Assembly (NCBI GenBank): GCA_004362315.1
Contig: SNWL01000009.1
Span: 124,001-188,000, forward strand
Length of the DNA: 64,000 bases
Origin: Mycobacterium sp. BK086
Lineage (GTDB): Bacteria > Actinomycetota > Actinomycetes > Mycobacteriales > Mycobacteriaceae
Reading direction: 5' to 3'
The notes below the pieces were generated by a model. The model worked only from the letters and a program-made list of their open reading frames with translations, was not told the DNA's origin and did not search any database. Below are positions 41,296 to 50,827 of this stretch, piece after piece (the stretch's first letter is position 1; every line of letters starts with the position of its first letter). Position numbers and translations under genes: made by a program.

Positions 41296-42091
41296 GGGAC
41301 CGGATCGGTGGTCGACGGGCATCTCTCTGAAGAGTGCCGCAGGCCCGATGCAGGCCATTGGTGGCTTGTTCGCGATGTCGGCTGACGCGGTGCGGTTTGT
41401 GTTCCGCAAGCCGTTTCAGTGGCGGGAGTTTTTGGAGCAGTCGTGGTTTGTGGCGCGGGTGTCGTTGGCGCCGACGTTGTTGGTGGCGATTCCGTTCACG
41501 GTGTTGGTGTCGTTCACTCTGAACATCCTGTTGCGGGAGTTGGGTGCTGCGGATCTCTCGGGTGCTGGTGCTGCGTTTGGTGCGGTCACGCAGGTGGGTC
41601 CGTTGGTGACGGTGTTGATCGTGGCCGGTGCGGGGGCGACGGCGATGTGTGCGGATTTGGGGTCGCGCACGATTCGTGAAGAGATCGACGCGATGGAAGT
41701 GTTGGGCATTAATCCGGTGCAGCGGTTGGTGACTCCGCGGATGCTGGCCTCGGGTCTGGTGGCGTTGCTGCTCAATAGCTTGGTGGTGATCATCGGGATT
41801 TTGGGTGGTTACGTCTTCTCGGTGTTCGTTCAGGATGTGAACCCCGGCGCGTTCGCTGCCGGCATCACGTTGTTGACCGGGGTGCCCGAGGTGATCATCT
41901 CCTGTGTCAAGGCGGCGTTGTTCGGTCTGATCGCGGGTCTGGTGGCCTGCTATCGGGGGTTGACGATCACCGGTGGTGGCGCCAAGGCGGTGGGTAACGC
42001 GGTCAACGAGACGGTGGTGTATGCGTTCATGGCCCTGTTCGTGGTCAACGTGGTCGTCACGGCCATCGGTATCCGGATGAGCGCGAGGTAG
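41285..42091 (+). CDS. yrbEA: YrbE/MlaE-family permease subunit A
   Basis: 268 residues, ATG 41285 inside the end of the thiolase gene. Five to six membrane helices are visible, for example SLAPTLLVAIPFTVLVSFTL, VGPLVTVLIVAGAGATAM, LVALLLNSLVVIIGILGGYV and the last VYAFMALFVVNVVVTAIG. The cytoplasmic coupling motif EEIDAMEVLGINPVQRLVTPR is intact; it contacts the MceG/MlaF ATPase. With YrbEB it forms the inner-membrane permease of the Mce lipid importer. About 20 of some 33 leucines are TTG, unlike flanking genes. Confidence 0.95.
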   Translation: MAGKGPDRWSTGISLKSAAGPMQAIGGLFAMSADAVRFVFRKPFQWREFLEQSWFVARVSLAPTLLVAIPFTVLVSFTLNILLRELGAADLSGAGAAFGAVTQVGPLVTVLIVAGAGATAMCADLGSRTIREEIDAMEVLGINPVQRLVTPRMLASGLVALLLNSLVVIIGILGGYVFSVFVQDVNPGAFAAGITLLTGVPEVIISCVKAALFGLIAGLVACYRGLTITGGGAKAVGNAVNETVVYAFMALFVVNVVVTAIGIRMSAR

Positions 42092-42097
42092 GAATCG

Positions 42098-42943
42098 ATG
42101 GCATCACAAGCGTTGTATCCGAGGCTGACTCGCCAACTCCGGCGTCCGTTGGGGACGTTCTCCCGGATTGGTGATCACACGATTTTTTATGGGCGGGCGA
42201 TCGCGGGGACTCCGCACGCGACCATCCATTTCCGCAAGGAGATCATCCGGCTGATCGCCGAGATCTCGATGGGTGCGGGCACGCTGGCGATGATCGGCGG
42301 CACCGTGGTGATCGTCGGGTTTTTGACGCTGGCTGCCGGTGGCACCCTGGCGGTGCAGGGGTATAGCTCGCTGGGCAATATCGGAATCGAAGCGTTGACC
42401 GGCTTTTTGGCCGCGTTCATCAATGTGCGCATCAGTGCCCCGGTGGTGGCCGGGATCGGGTTGGCCGCCACGTTCGGTGCCGGGGTGACCGCGCAGTTGG
42501 GGGCGATGCGGATCAATGAGGAGATCGACGCCCTGGAGTCGATGGGTATCCCGCCGGTCGAATACCTCGTCAGTACTCGCATTGTTGCGGGCATGGTCGC
42601 CATCACCCCGCTGTACTCGATCGCGGTGATCTTGAGTTTCGTGGCGTCGCAGTTCACGACGGTGGTGTTGTTCGGTCAGTCCGGCGGCTTGTATGACCAT
42701 TACTTCAATACGTTTTTGAATCCGATCGACCTGCTGTGGAGTTTCTTGCAGGCGGTGTTGATGGCGATCACGATCTTGTTGATCCACACCTACTTCGGTT
42801 ACTTCGCCACCGGCGGCCCGTCGGGGGTCGGGGTCGCGGTCGGTAACGCGGTGCGGACCTCCCTGATCGTGGTCGTCTCGGTCACCCTGCTGGTCTCCCT
42901 GGCCATCTACGGATCCAACGGCAACTTCAACCTGTCCGGATAG
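42098..42943 (+). CDS. yrbEB: YrbE/MlaE-family permease subunit B
   Basis: 281 residues, 6 nt after yrbEA. The N-terminal amphipathic helix and five helices are seen: GAGTLAMIGGTVVIVGFLTL, ITPLYSIAVILSFVASQFT, LWSFLQAVLMAITILLIH, and the last SLIVVVSVTLLVSLAIYG. The coupling motif EEIDALESMGIPPVEYLVSTR is intact. It pairs with YrbEA as permease of the Mce complex. TTG leucines are frequent here too, so both permease genes share the different codon habit. Confidence 0.95.
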   Translation: MASQALYPRLTRQLRRPLGTFSRIGDHTIFYGRAIAGTPHATIHFRKEIIRLIAEISMGAGTLAMIGGTVVIVGFLTLAAGGTLAVQGYSSLGNIGIEALTGFLAAFINVRISAPVVAGIGLAATFGAGVTAQLGAMRINEEIDALESMGIPPVEYLVSTRIVAGMVAITPLYSIAVILSFVASQFTTVVLFGQSGGLYDHYFNTFLNPIDLLWSFLQAVLMAITILLIHTYFGYFATGGPSGVGVAVGNAVRTSLIVVVSVTLLVSLAIYGSNGNFNLSG

Positions 42944-42952
42944 GGAGAAGAC

Positions 42953-44230
42953 GTGACGAGAAACTTCGGTCCGGGCCCGGCCGACCGATCTGAAACCGAA
43001 ACCGCCGCAGCGCCGGTGGCGCCCCGAGTCGGGCACAGCTTCGGCGCGCGCGGCTGGGCGCGCCCGGTGGCGGGCCTGGCAACTGTCGTCATCCTCGTCG
43101 CGATCGTCGCGGTCGCTGTGGGACTGTTCCGTGGGGACTTCACCAAAACCGTTCCGGTGACCGTGGTCTCCGACCGCGCCGGCCTGGTGATGAACCCCGA
43201 TGCCCGGGTGAAGATGCGCGGTGTCCAGGTCGGCAAGGTCGAATCGATCGAGACCCGGCCCGACGGCGCGGCCGTGCTGCACCTGGCGATGGATCCCGGA
43301 CAGCTGCGCAAGATTCCGTCGAACGTGGTCGCCGACATCGCCTCGACGACGGTCTTCGGTGCCAAGTACGTCAACTTCGAACCGCCGGCGGAGCCGTCGT
43401 CGAAACCCATGTACTCCGGCCAGGTTCTGCAGGGCCAGCACGTCACCGTCGAAATCAACACGGTGTTCCAGCAGCTGACAGCCATCCTGAACAAGATCGA
43501 TCCGACACAGCTCAACGAGACGCTGGGCGCGCTGTCGTCGGCATTCGCCGGGCGCGGTAAGCAATTCGGCCAGACCGTCAAGGACTTCGACAGTCTGCTG
43601 GCCAAGCTCGAACCCAGCCTGCCGAACCTTGCCCGGGACATCGAACTCTCCGCGCCGGTGGCCGCCGCGTATGCCGACGCCGCGCCGGATCTGGTGAAGA
43701 CCGTGCAGAACTCCAACAAGGTCAGCCAGAGCATCGTCGATGAGCAGCAGAACCTGGATACGTTCCTGGTCAACATGATTGGCCTTGCCGACCAGGGTAA
43801 CGATGTGCTCGGCACCAACCAGCCGGCGCTGAGCAAGGTGCTGCACCTGCTGGCTCCCACCACGGCCCTGTTCAACGAATATGCGCCCGCCATCAACTGC
43901 ACGCTGCAAGGCATGAACTTCGTTCGCCTGCAACCGCCGCTCCTGGATCCGGGTGTTCTGGTCAACGTCGCCTTCACGCTCGGTATCGAGCGCTACCGCT
44001 ACCCGTCGAACCTGCCCAAGGTTGCGGCCAAGGGTGGTCCGCAGTGCATGGGCCTGCCCTACATCGGCTACGGCAACCGGTCGAAGTATCTGGTGACCGA
44101 CACCGGCATCAACCCGTGGCAGTACGGCAACCAGGGCATCCTGCTCAACTCCGACGGCCTCAAGCAGCTGCTGTTCGGCCCGTTGGACGGACCGCCGCGC
44201 AACACCGCACAGATCGGACAGCCCGGATGA
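42953..44230 (+). CDS. mceA: Mce-family lipid transport protein A
   Basis: 425 residues, GTG 42953 with GGGAGAAG upstream. A membrane anchor (about 38-60, VAGLATVVILVAIVAVAVGL) is followed by an MCE domain (about 66-145: VTVVSDRAGLVMNPDARVKMRGVQVGKV in pieces VKMRGVQVGKV and FGAKYVNF), then a long helical region that builds the periplasmic tunnel. The C-terminal part holds paired cysteines (INCTLQG, PQCMGLP). It forms one of six chains of the Mce hexamer that shuttles lipid across the periplasm. Confidence 0.95.
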   Translation: MTRNFGPGPADRSETETAAAPVAPRVGHSFGARGWARPVAGLATVVILVAIVAVAVGLFRGDFTKTVPVTVVSDRAGLVMNPDARVKMRGVQVGKVESIETRPDGAAVLHLAMDPGQLRKIPSNVVADIASTTVFGAKYVNFEPPAEPSSKPMYSGQVLQGQHVTVEINTVFQQLTAILNKIDPTQLNETLGALSSAFAGRGKQFGQTVKDFDSLLAKLEPSLPNLARDIELSAPVAAAYADAAPDLVKTVQNSNKVSQSIVDEQQNLDTFLVNMIGLADQGNDVLGTNQPALSKVLHLLAPTTALFNEYAPAINCTLQGMNFVRLQPPLLDPGVLVNVAFTLGIERYRYPSNLPKVAAKGGPQCMGLPYIGYGNRSKYLVTDTGINPWQYGNQGILLNSDGLKQLLFGPLDGPPRNTAQIGQPG

Positions 44231-45252
44231 TGCGCACCACAAGCACACTCGTCAAATTCGGGGTCTTCGCGGTCGTGATGGTGGTCCTGACCGCCTTCCT
44301 GTTCTTGACGTTCAGCAACTACCGCAGCGGGTCGACCAACGGGTACTCGGCGGTCTTCGGCGACGCATCCCGGTTGAAGGACGGCGACACCGTGCGCGTC
44401 GCGGGCGTCCGGGTCGGCACGGTCAACAGCGTTGACCTGCAGGCGGACAAGAGCGTCCTGGTCAAGTTCGACGCCGACCGCGACATCGTCTTGACCACGG
44501 GAACCCAAGCGGCAGTTCGGTATTTGAACCTGACCGGTGACCGGTACCTGGAACTCGTCGACGGCCCCGGCTCTAACCGGGTGCTGCCCTCTGGTTCTCA
44601 GATCCCCAAGGACCGCACACAGGGCGCACTGGACCTGGATCTTCTTCTCGGCGGCCTGCGGCCGGTGATCCAGGGGCTCAACCCGCAGGACGTCAACGCC
44701 CTCACTTCATCGCTGATCAACATCCTGCAGGGCCAGGGCGATACCCTCGACTCGCTGCTGGGAAAGACCACGTCGTTCTCGAATGCGTTGGCCGACAACA
44801 GTCAGACCGTCGAGCAGCTGATCGACAACCTGAAGGTCGTCGTCGATACGCTCGCCAAGGACGGCGACAAGTTCTCCGGCGCCATCGACAAGCTCGAGAA
44901 GCTGATCACCGGTTTGTCCCAGGACCGTGACCCGATCGGCACGGCGATCACTCAGCTGGACAACGGGACCGCTTCGCTGGCAAGCCTTCTGGGCGAGGCG
45001 CGGGCACCGTTGAAGGGCGATATCGACCAGCTCAATCGACTGGCCCCGCTGCTGGACGACAACAAGATCGTGTTCGATCGGGGCCTGCAACGCGGCCCGG
45101 ACAACTACCGCAAGATGGCCCGGTTGGGGGCTTATGGCAGCTGGATCATGTACTACATCTGCGGCCTTTCCATCCGCGTCACCGACCTGCAGGGACGAAC
45201 CGGGGTCTTCCCGATGATCAAACAAGAATCCGGTAGGTGCGGAGAGCCCTGA
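44227..45252 (+). CDS. mceB: Mce-family lipid transport protein B
   Basis: 341 residues, ATG 44227 overlapping mceA by 4 nt. N-terminal anchor FGVFAVVMVVLTAFLFLTF (about 11-29), then an MCE domain with YSAVFGDASRLKDGDTVRVAGVRVG and VRYLNLTGDRYLELV, then the helical tunnel segment (SSLINILQGQGDTLDSLLG onwards) and a C-terminal part with YYICGLSIRV. Standard length for MceB. Acts with the other five Mce chains. Confidence 0.95.
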   Translation: MMRTTSTLVKFGVFAVVMVVLTAFLFLTFSNYRSGSTNGYSAVFGDASRLKDGDTVRVAGVRVGTVNSVDLQADKSVLVKFDADRDIVLTTGTQAAVRYLNLTGDRYLELVDGPGSNRVLPSGSQIPKDRTQGALDLDLLLGGLRPVIQGLNPQDVNALTSSLINILQGQGDTLDSLLGKTTSFSNALADNSQTVEQLIDNLKVVVDTLAKDGDKFSGAIDKLEKLITGLSQDRDPIGTAITQLDNGTASLASLLGEARAPLKGDIDQLNRLAPLLDDNKIVFDRGLQRGPDNYRKMARLGAYGSWIMYYICGLSIRVTDLQGRTGVFPMIKQESGRCGEP

Positions 45253-46334
45253 TGCTGAAATATCGCGATTCAAACCTGTTCCGTGCCGGCTTCATCGGCG
45301 CCGTCCTGATCCTGCTCGTGATCGCCGTCGGGCTGCAGCCCGAGCGGCTCGTGCAGCTGGCCACCGCAGTCCGCCACCAGGCGCTGTTCAGTGAGGCCGG
45401 CGGGATCACCGTCGGCAACGACGTGACGATCTCCGGAATCAAAGTCGGTTCGATCACCGACGTGGTGCTCGACAACGGCGACGCGCTGGTCACGTTCACC
45501 ACCACGGGCAAGTACCCGCTCGGGTCTCAGACCTCCGCCCACATCCGCACGGGTTCGCTGCTGGGTGAGCGCGTGCTCACCCTGGAATCGGCAGGCAGCG
45601 GGAGTCTGCGCTCCAGCGACGTGATTCCGACGACCCGCACGTCGTCGCCCTACTCGCTCACCGAGGCCGTCAGCGACCTCACCAGCAACACGGCAGGCAC
45701 CGATACGGCCTCGCTCAACCAGTCGCTGGACACGCTCTCGGCCACCATCGACCAGCTCGCTCCGAAACTGGGACCGACGTTCGACGGGCTGAGCCGGTTG
45801 TCCCGATCGCTCAACAGCCGCAACGAGAACCTGGCCGGTCTGTTCAAGAGCGCCGCCGACGTCACCACGGTGTTGGGCCAGCGCAGTCAGCAGCTCAACA
45901 CCTTGATCCTCAACGCGAACGAGTTGATCGGGGTGCTCAACGACCGGCGTGAGGCGATCGTCGATCTGCTGGCCAACACCTCTGCGGTGGCGCAGCAGCT
46001 TTCCGGGCTGGTGTCCGACAACGAAAAGCAGCTGGCTCCGACCCTGGAGCGGCTCAATTCGGTTGTCGCCGTGCTGGAGAAGAACAAGGACAACATCGCG
46101 CAGATGCTGCCGAACGTGAAGAAGTTCATCCTGTCCGAGGGTGAGACGCTGGCCAACGGCCCGTACTACAACGCTTACGTGCCGAACCTGCAGCCCGCAC
46201 AGCTGCTCCAGCCGTTCATGGATTACGCATTCGGCTTCCGCCGCGGTGTCAATGCCGGCCAGCCGGCGGACACGGCCGGGCCGCGTGCCGAATTGCCGCT
46301 GCCCTACAACGGTATTCCGGGAGGTTCGCGCTGA
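45252..46334 (+). CDS. mceC: Mce-family lipid transport protein C
   Basis: 360 residues, ATG 45252 overlapping the mceB stop by 1 nt (TGATG), with GCGGAGAG upstream. Anchor FRAGFIGAVLILLVIAVGL, MCE domain with EAGGITVGNDVTISGIKVG and HIRTGSLLGERVLTLES, then a long helical region rich in leucine heptads (LSATIDQLAPKLGPTFDGLS). The C-terminus is short (LPLPYNGIPGGSR). One of the six chains of the importer. Confidence 0.95.
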   Translation: MLKYRDSNLFRAGFIGAVLILLVIAVGLQPERLVQLATAVRHQALFSEAGGITVGNDVTISGIKVGSITDVVLDNGDALVTFTTTGKYPLGSQTSAHIRTGSLLGERVLTLESAGSGSLRSSDVIPTTRTSSPYSLTEAVSDLTSNTAGTDTASLNQSLDTLSATIDQLAPKLGPTFDGLSRLSRSLNSRNENLAGLFKSAADVTTVLGQRSQQLNTLILNANELIGVLNDRREAIVDLLANTSAVAQQLSGLVSDNEKQLAPTLERLNSVVAVLEKNKDNIAQMLPNVKKFILSEGETLANGPYYNAYVPNLQPAQLLQPFMDYAFGFRRGVNAGQPADTAGPRAELPLPYNGIPGGSR

Positions 46335-47761
46335 TGAGCCGACGTTGGGTGAAGCTGCTGGCGGTGGCGCTGGCCGGGGTTCTCGTGGTGGGTGTGGCGG
46401 TGCTCGTGCGCAACATCTTCTTCGGCCCGAGGACGGTCAACGCGATCTTCACTACCGCGACCGGTATCTATCCGGGTGACGATGTGCGGGTGTCCGGTGT
46501 CAAGGTCGGCACCATCAAGGCGATCGAACCGCAGGGCACCCAGACCAAACTGGTGCTCGACGTCGACAGGGACGTCCCGATCCCCAAGGACGCCAAGGCG
46601 ATCATCGTCGCGCAGAACCTCGTCGCCGCACGCTACGTGCAGCTGACCCCCGCCTACCGCAACAACGTCGGGCCCAAGATGGACGACGATGCGGTGATCC
46701 CGTTGGACCGCACTGCCGTACCGGTGGAGTGGGACGAGGTCAAAGAGCAGCTGATGAAGCTGGCCACCGATCTCGGACCGCAGAGCGGGGTTTCGGGGAC
46801 ATCGGTGTCCCGCTTCATCGACAGCGCCGCGAACGCGCTCGACGGGAACGGTGACAAGCTGCGCCAGACCATCACCGAGCTCGCCGGGGTGTCCCGTGTG
46901 CTGGCCGGTGGCAGCGGCAACATCGTCGACATCATCACGAATCTGCAGACCTTCGTGACGACCCTGCGCGACAGCAATGAGCAGGTGGTGATGTTCCAGA
47001 ATCGGTTGGCGACGCTCACCAGCGTGATCGACGGCAACCGGTCCGACCTCGACGGTGCGCTGAAGAACCTGTCGGTGGCGATCGTCGACATTCAGCGATT
47101 CGTCGCGGGCAGCCGCAATCAGACCTCCGAGCAGATCCAGCGCCTGACCAATGTCACCTCGAACCTGCTCGAGAACAAGATGGAGATCGAGAACGTCCTC
47201 CACATCGCGCCGAATGCGTTGACCAACGCCTACAACATCTACAGCCCGTCGGCTGGTAGTGCGGTGGGTCAGTTCGTGCTCAACAACTTCTCGAATCCGA
47301 CCGAGTTCGTCTGTGGCGCAATCGGTGCGATCGAGAACACCACCGCCCCGGAGACCGCGAAGCTGTGCAGCCAGTACCTGGGCCCGGCCCTTCGCCTGCT
47401 GAACTTCAACTACCTGCCTCTTGGCATCGATCCCTACCTGATGCCGGCGGCCAACCCCGACGACCTGATCTACTCCGAGCCGAACCTGGCTCCCGGCGCG
47501 GGTGGACCGAAGCCGGACGTGCCGCCGATCCCACCGAGCATCTCGGCGTACGAGGGTGTGGCTCCCGGCCCGCCGCCGTTCACCGGACGTGCGCCGGGGG
47601 AGACCCCGCCGGGTGCGGCTCAGTTGCTGCCCGGTGGAGCACCGGCCCAGATCCCGAGCGTGATCTCGTCGCTGCCCAGCATGTTGAACCCGGCGGGGGC
47701 GCCACCCGGTCCGGCACCCGGCGGACCCCCGATGGCCGCAGAAGCAGGAGGGACGCCATGA
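46334..47761 (+). CDS. mceD: Mce-family lipid transport protein D
   Basis: 475 residues, ATG 46334 overlapping mceC by 1 nt. Anchor LLAVALAGVLVVGVAVLVRN, MCE domain with ATGIYPGDDVRVSGVKVG and IIVAQNLVAARYVQLTP, helical part with repeated QT-L heptads, then a Pro/Ala-rich C-terminal tail from about residue 385 (GGPKPDVPPIPPSISAY onwards). Such tails in MceD and MceF probably reach towards the outer envelope. Two cysteines (EFVCGAI, AKLCSQY) lie before the tail. Confidence 0.95.
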   Translation: MSRRWVKLLAVALAGVLVVGVAVLVRNIFFGPRTVNAIFTTATGIYPGDDVRVSGVKVGTIKAIEPQGTQTKLVLDVDRDVPIPKDAKAIIVAQNLVAARYVQLTPAYRNNVGPKMDDDAVIPLDRTAVPVEWDEVKEQLMKLATDLGPQSGVSGTSVSRFIDSAANALDGNGDKLRQTITELAGVSRVLAGGSGNIVDIITNLQTFVTTLRDSNEQVVMFQNRLATLTSVIDGNRSDLDGALKNLSVAIVDIQRFVAGSRNQTSEQIQRLTNVTSNLLENKMEIENVLHIAPNALTNAYNIYSPSAGSAVGQFVLNNFSNPTEFVCGAIGAIENTTAPETAKLCSQYLGPALRLLNFNYLPLGIDPYLMPAANPDDLIYSEPNLAPGAGGPKPDVPPIPPSISAYEGVAPGPPPFTGRAPGETPPGAAQLLPGGAPAQIPSVISSLPSMLNPAGAPPGPAPGGPPMAAEAGGTP

Positions 47762-49110
47762 TCGGCGGAAAGTCCTTGCGACGGGCGGTGATCGCCGGCT
47801 CGTGTGTCGCGGTGACCACCAGTGCCTGCGCCTTCCAGGGCGTCAACTCGCTGCCGCTACCCGGTACCGTGGGCCGAGGGTCCGACGCCAGCGTCTACCA
47901 CGCCGAGATCGCGAACATCGCCACACTGGAACCGAATTCGCCGGTGATGATCAATGACGTCGTCGTCGGAAGCGTGCGCAAGCTGACAGTCAAGAACTGG
48001 CATGCCGACGTGGAGTTCTCGGTCAAGCCCGACGTCGTGGTGCCGGCCAACGCCGTGGCCAGCGTTGGCCAGACCAGCCTTCTGGGCTCGATGCACCTGT
48101 CGTTGAACACTCCGATCGGTCAGTCGCCGAGTGGAAAGCTCAACCCGGGCGGGACGATTCCGCTGAACGCGTCGTCGACGTATCCGACCACCGAGCAGAC
48201 CCTGGCCTCGTTGGCCGCCGTGGTCAACGGCGGTGGTCTCGGGCAGATCGGCGATGTCATCCACAACTTCAGTACGGCGGTCAACGGCAACGAGGCCGCG
48301 TTCCGCGACCTGATCACCCGGCTGGACACCTTCGTCGGAACCTTGGACGGCCAGCGTGACAACATCGTCTCGGCCATTCAGTCGCTGAACCGGATGGCGT
48401 CCACATTCGCCGGGCAACGCGACGACCTCACCCGCGCGCTGGAGAAGATCCCGCCCGCGATCGATGTGCTGATCAAGGAAAGGCCCACGCTGACAACGGC
48501 GTTGGAGAAGCTGGGGACCTTCAGCAACACTGCCAACCGGCTGGTCAACGAATCCCAGGCCGACCTGGTGGCCAACCTCAAGAACCTGGAGCCGGCCTTC
48601 AAGGCATTCGCCGATGTCGGTCCGGACCTGGATGCGCTCCTTGAATATGCCATCCACTTCCCGTTCACCCAGAGCTTCATGGACCGGGCGATCCGTGGTG
48701 ACTACTACAACCTGTTCGCGGTCATCGACCTGACCGTCCCGCGGTTGAAGCGCACACTGTTCCTCGGTACGCGATGGGGACAGGAAGGCGCCCAGCTCAT
48801 TCCGGCGCCCGGTGATCCGGTGTACCTGAACTACACGTACGACCCCCTCAAGACCGGCGTCGTGCCGCCCCCGCCGGACGCGTTCGACGATCAGCCGCCC
48901 CAAGCGCCGCCGCCGACGGCGGTCGCGGACATCGGCCCGATCCTGCCGTTCGTGCCACCCGCGCCGATCGCTGCACCGGGTACCCAGATTTACACCGAGG
49001 CGCAACTGGCTGCGACCGGGGTGAAGCCGATCTTCGCAGGACCTTATGGCGCACAACCTAATCCGCCGGCCGCTGCGCCGCCGGCTCCGCCGACGGGAGG
49101 GGGTGGCTAA
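47758..49110 (+). CDS. mceE: Mce-family lipoprotein E (LprN-like)
   Basis: 450 residues, ATG 47758 overlapping mceD by 4 nt. The signal peptide is AVIAGSCVAVTTSACAF with a lipobox-like TSA-Cys24, so it is a lipoprotein as is usual for MceE. MCE domain with IATLEPNSPVMINDVVVGSV and SVGQTSLLGSMHLSL, helical segment up to about 330, then a Pro-rich C-terminus (PPPPDAFDDQPPQAPPP). Position -3 of the lipobox is Thr instead of Leu, a mild deviation. Confidence 0.94.
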   Translation: MIGGKSLRRAVIAGSCVAVTTSACAFQGVNSLPLPGTVGRGSDASVYHAEIANIATLEPNSPVMINDVVVGSVRKLTVKNWHADVEFSVKPDVVVPANAVASVGQTSLLGSMHLSLNTPIGQSPSGKLNPGGTIPLNASSTYPTTEQTLASLAAVVNGGGLGQIGDVIHNFSTAVNGNEAAFRDLITRLDTFVGTLDGQRDNIVSAIQSLNRMASTFAGQRDDLTRALEKIPPAIDVLIKERPTLTTALEKLGTFSNTANRLVNESQADLVANLKNLEPAFKAFADVGPDLDALLEYAIHFPFTQSFMDRAIRGDYYNLFAVIDLTVPRLKRTLFLGTRWGQEGAQLIPAPGDPVYLNYTYDPLKTGVVPPPPDAFDDQPPQAPPPTAVADIGPILPFVPPAPIAAPGTQIYTEAQLAATGVKPIFAGPYGAQPNPPAAAPPAPPTGGGG

Positions 49111-50814
49111 ATGCTGACGCGTTTTGTCCGGACCCAGCTGATCATCTTCACGATCGCCTCGATCGTCGGTGTGGGGATCATGCTGTTCGCATATATCCAG
49201 ATCCCCACCCTGCTGGGCCTGGGGCGTCTCACCGTCAAGCTGGACCTGCCGGCCACCGGTGGTCTCTACCAGTTCAGCAACGTCACCTATCGGGGCTTGC
49301 AGGTCGGCAAGGTCACCTCGATCGAGTTGACCGACACCGGTGCCCAGGCGACGTTGTCGTTGGACACGTCGCCGAAGATTCCCGCCGACCTCAAGGCCGA
49401 GGTGCGCAGCATGTCGGCGGTGGGCGAGCAGTACGTCGAACTGTTGCCGCGCAACGACAAAGCGCCCTATCTGCAGGACGGGTCGGTCATCCCGGTCGGC
49501 AATACGTCGATCCCGCAGTCGGTGGGCCCGATGCTGGATCAGGTCAGCAAGCTGGTCGACAGCATTCCGAAAGAGAAGCTGAGCCAACTGCTGGGGGAGT
49601 CGTATCAGGCCTTCAACGGGACCGGCTACGACTTCGGTTCGCTGATCGACTCGGGCGCGACCATCACCAGGGACGCCAACGGGATATCGGATCAAACCCG
49701 TGCCCTGGTCGACGATGCACGGCCGTTCATCGCGGGACAGGCGCAGACCGCCGATTCGATTCGGACCTGGGCCAAGAGCCTGGCCGGTATCACCGAACAG
49801 GTCGCGAACAACGACCCGCAATTCCGGTCGATCCTGAAAAACGGGCCGGGCTTCGCCCAGGAGACTTCGCAGCTGCTGGCACAGTTGAAGCCAACGCTGC
49901 CAGTGCTTTTGGCGAATCTGACGACGTTCGGTCAGATCTTCCTGACCTATAACCCGTCGATCGAGCAGTTGCTGGTCCTGGTGCCGCCGTTCGTCGCGCA
50001 GATCCAGACGTACGCGCCGACCAATAACCCCACGGGTCTACCGAACGGTGACTTCTCGCTCGGTCTGGGCGATCCCGCCGCCTGTACGGTCGGGTTCCTC
50101 CCGCCGTCGTCGTGGCGCAACCCTGCCGACACCTCCGTGATCGACACCCCGGACGGGCTCTACTGCAAGCTGCCGCAGGACTCTCCGGTGGCTGTGCGCG
50201 GCGCGCGCAACTATCCGTGCATGGAGCATCCGGGGAAGCGGGCCCCCACGGTCGAATTGTGCAACGACCCCAATGGTTTCCAGCCGCTCGCCCAGCGTCA
50301 GCACGTGCTCGGCCCCTACCCGATCGACCCGAACCTGGTTGCCCAGGGCGTTCCGATCGACAGCCGAGCCCTGCCGGATTCCAACATCTTCGGCCCGTTG
50401 GAGGGCACGCCGTTACCGCCGGGCGTCACCGCGCCACCGCCGGGTGCTCCGCCGGTGGACCCGCCGCCACCGAACTTCGCCGGTACCAATCCGGGGTCGA
50501 TGCTGCCCGGCCAGCCGCTCTATCAGACGCCACCGGTGACGCCGCCCGGTCCGGAGGGCAATGTCGGGCCGGCCCCGATCAACCTGCCGGGTCCTGGCAA
50601 CATGGTGGCACCTGATCTCCTGCCGCCCGCGGATGGCGCTGCGCCACAAGCGGCTCCGAGCGCATTCAACGGCGCCGGTCAGCAGGCACCCGCGCTGCAG
50701 GTTGCCAAGTACGACCCGCGAACGGGCCAGTACATGGGCAGCGACGGCTCGCTCTACCGCCAGACCAATTTGTCCAAGCCGGCAACGTCTTGGCAGGACA
50801 TGCTTCAGAGCTGA
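49111..50814 (+). CDS. mceF: Mce-family lipid transport protein F
   Basis: 567 residues, ATG immediately after the mceE stop. Anchor LIIFTIASIVGVGIMLFAYI, MCE domain with YQFSNVTYRGLQVGKV and VRSMSAVGEQYVELL, helical region to about 305, a disulfide-prone part (PAACTVGF, LYCKLP, NYPCME, ELCNDP), and a long Pro/Gly-rich tail (from about 430). Longest chain of the operon, as is typical for MceF. A ribosome site for the next gene follows 3 nt later. Confidence 0.95.
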   Translation: MLTRFVRTQLIIFTIASIVGVGIMLFAYIQIPTLLGLGRLTVKLDLPATGGLYQFSNVTYRGLQVGKVTSIELTDTGAQATLSLDTSPKIPADLKAEVRSMSAVGEQYVELLPRNDKAPYLQDGSVIPVGNTSIPQSVGPMLDQVSKLVDSIPKEKLSQLLGESYQAFNGTGYDFGSLIDSGATITRDANGISDQTRALVDDARPFIAGQAQTADSIRTWAKSLAGITEQVANNDPQFRSILKNGPGFAQETSQLLAQLKPTLPVLLANLTTFGQIFLTYNPSIEQLLVLVPPFVAQIQTYAPTNNPTGLPNGDFSLGLGDPAACTVGFLPPSSWRNPADTSVIDTPDGLYCKLPQDSPVAVRGARNYPCMEHPGKRAPTVELCNDPNGFQPLAQRQHVLGPYPIDPNLVAQGVPIDSRALPDSNIFGPLEGTPLPPGVTAPPPGAPPVDPPPPNFAGTNPGSMLPGQPLYQTPPVTPPGPEGNVGPAPINLPGPGNMVAPDLLPPADGAAPQAAPSAFNGAGQQAPALQVAKYDPRTGQYMGSDGSLYRQTNLSKPATSWQDMLQS

Positions 50815-50827
50815 AAGGGGTATGTCG

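Noticed and set aside
42104..44248. 714-codon minus-strand frame across yrbEB and mceA
   Set aside because: Shadow frame of well-supported mce genes; no start context and low-complexity text.
41285..50814. Search for the MceG ATPase gene next to the mce genes
   Set aside because: No ABC ATPase with Walker motifs is encoded in the window. As in other mycobacteria the ATPase is expected elsewhere.
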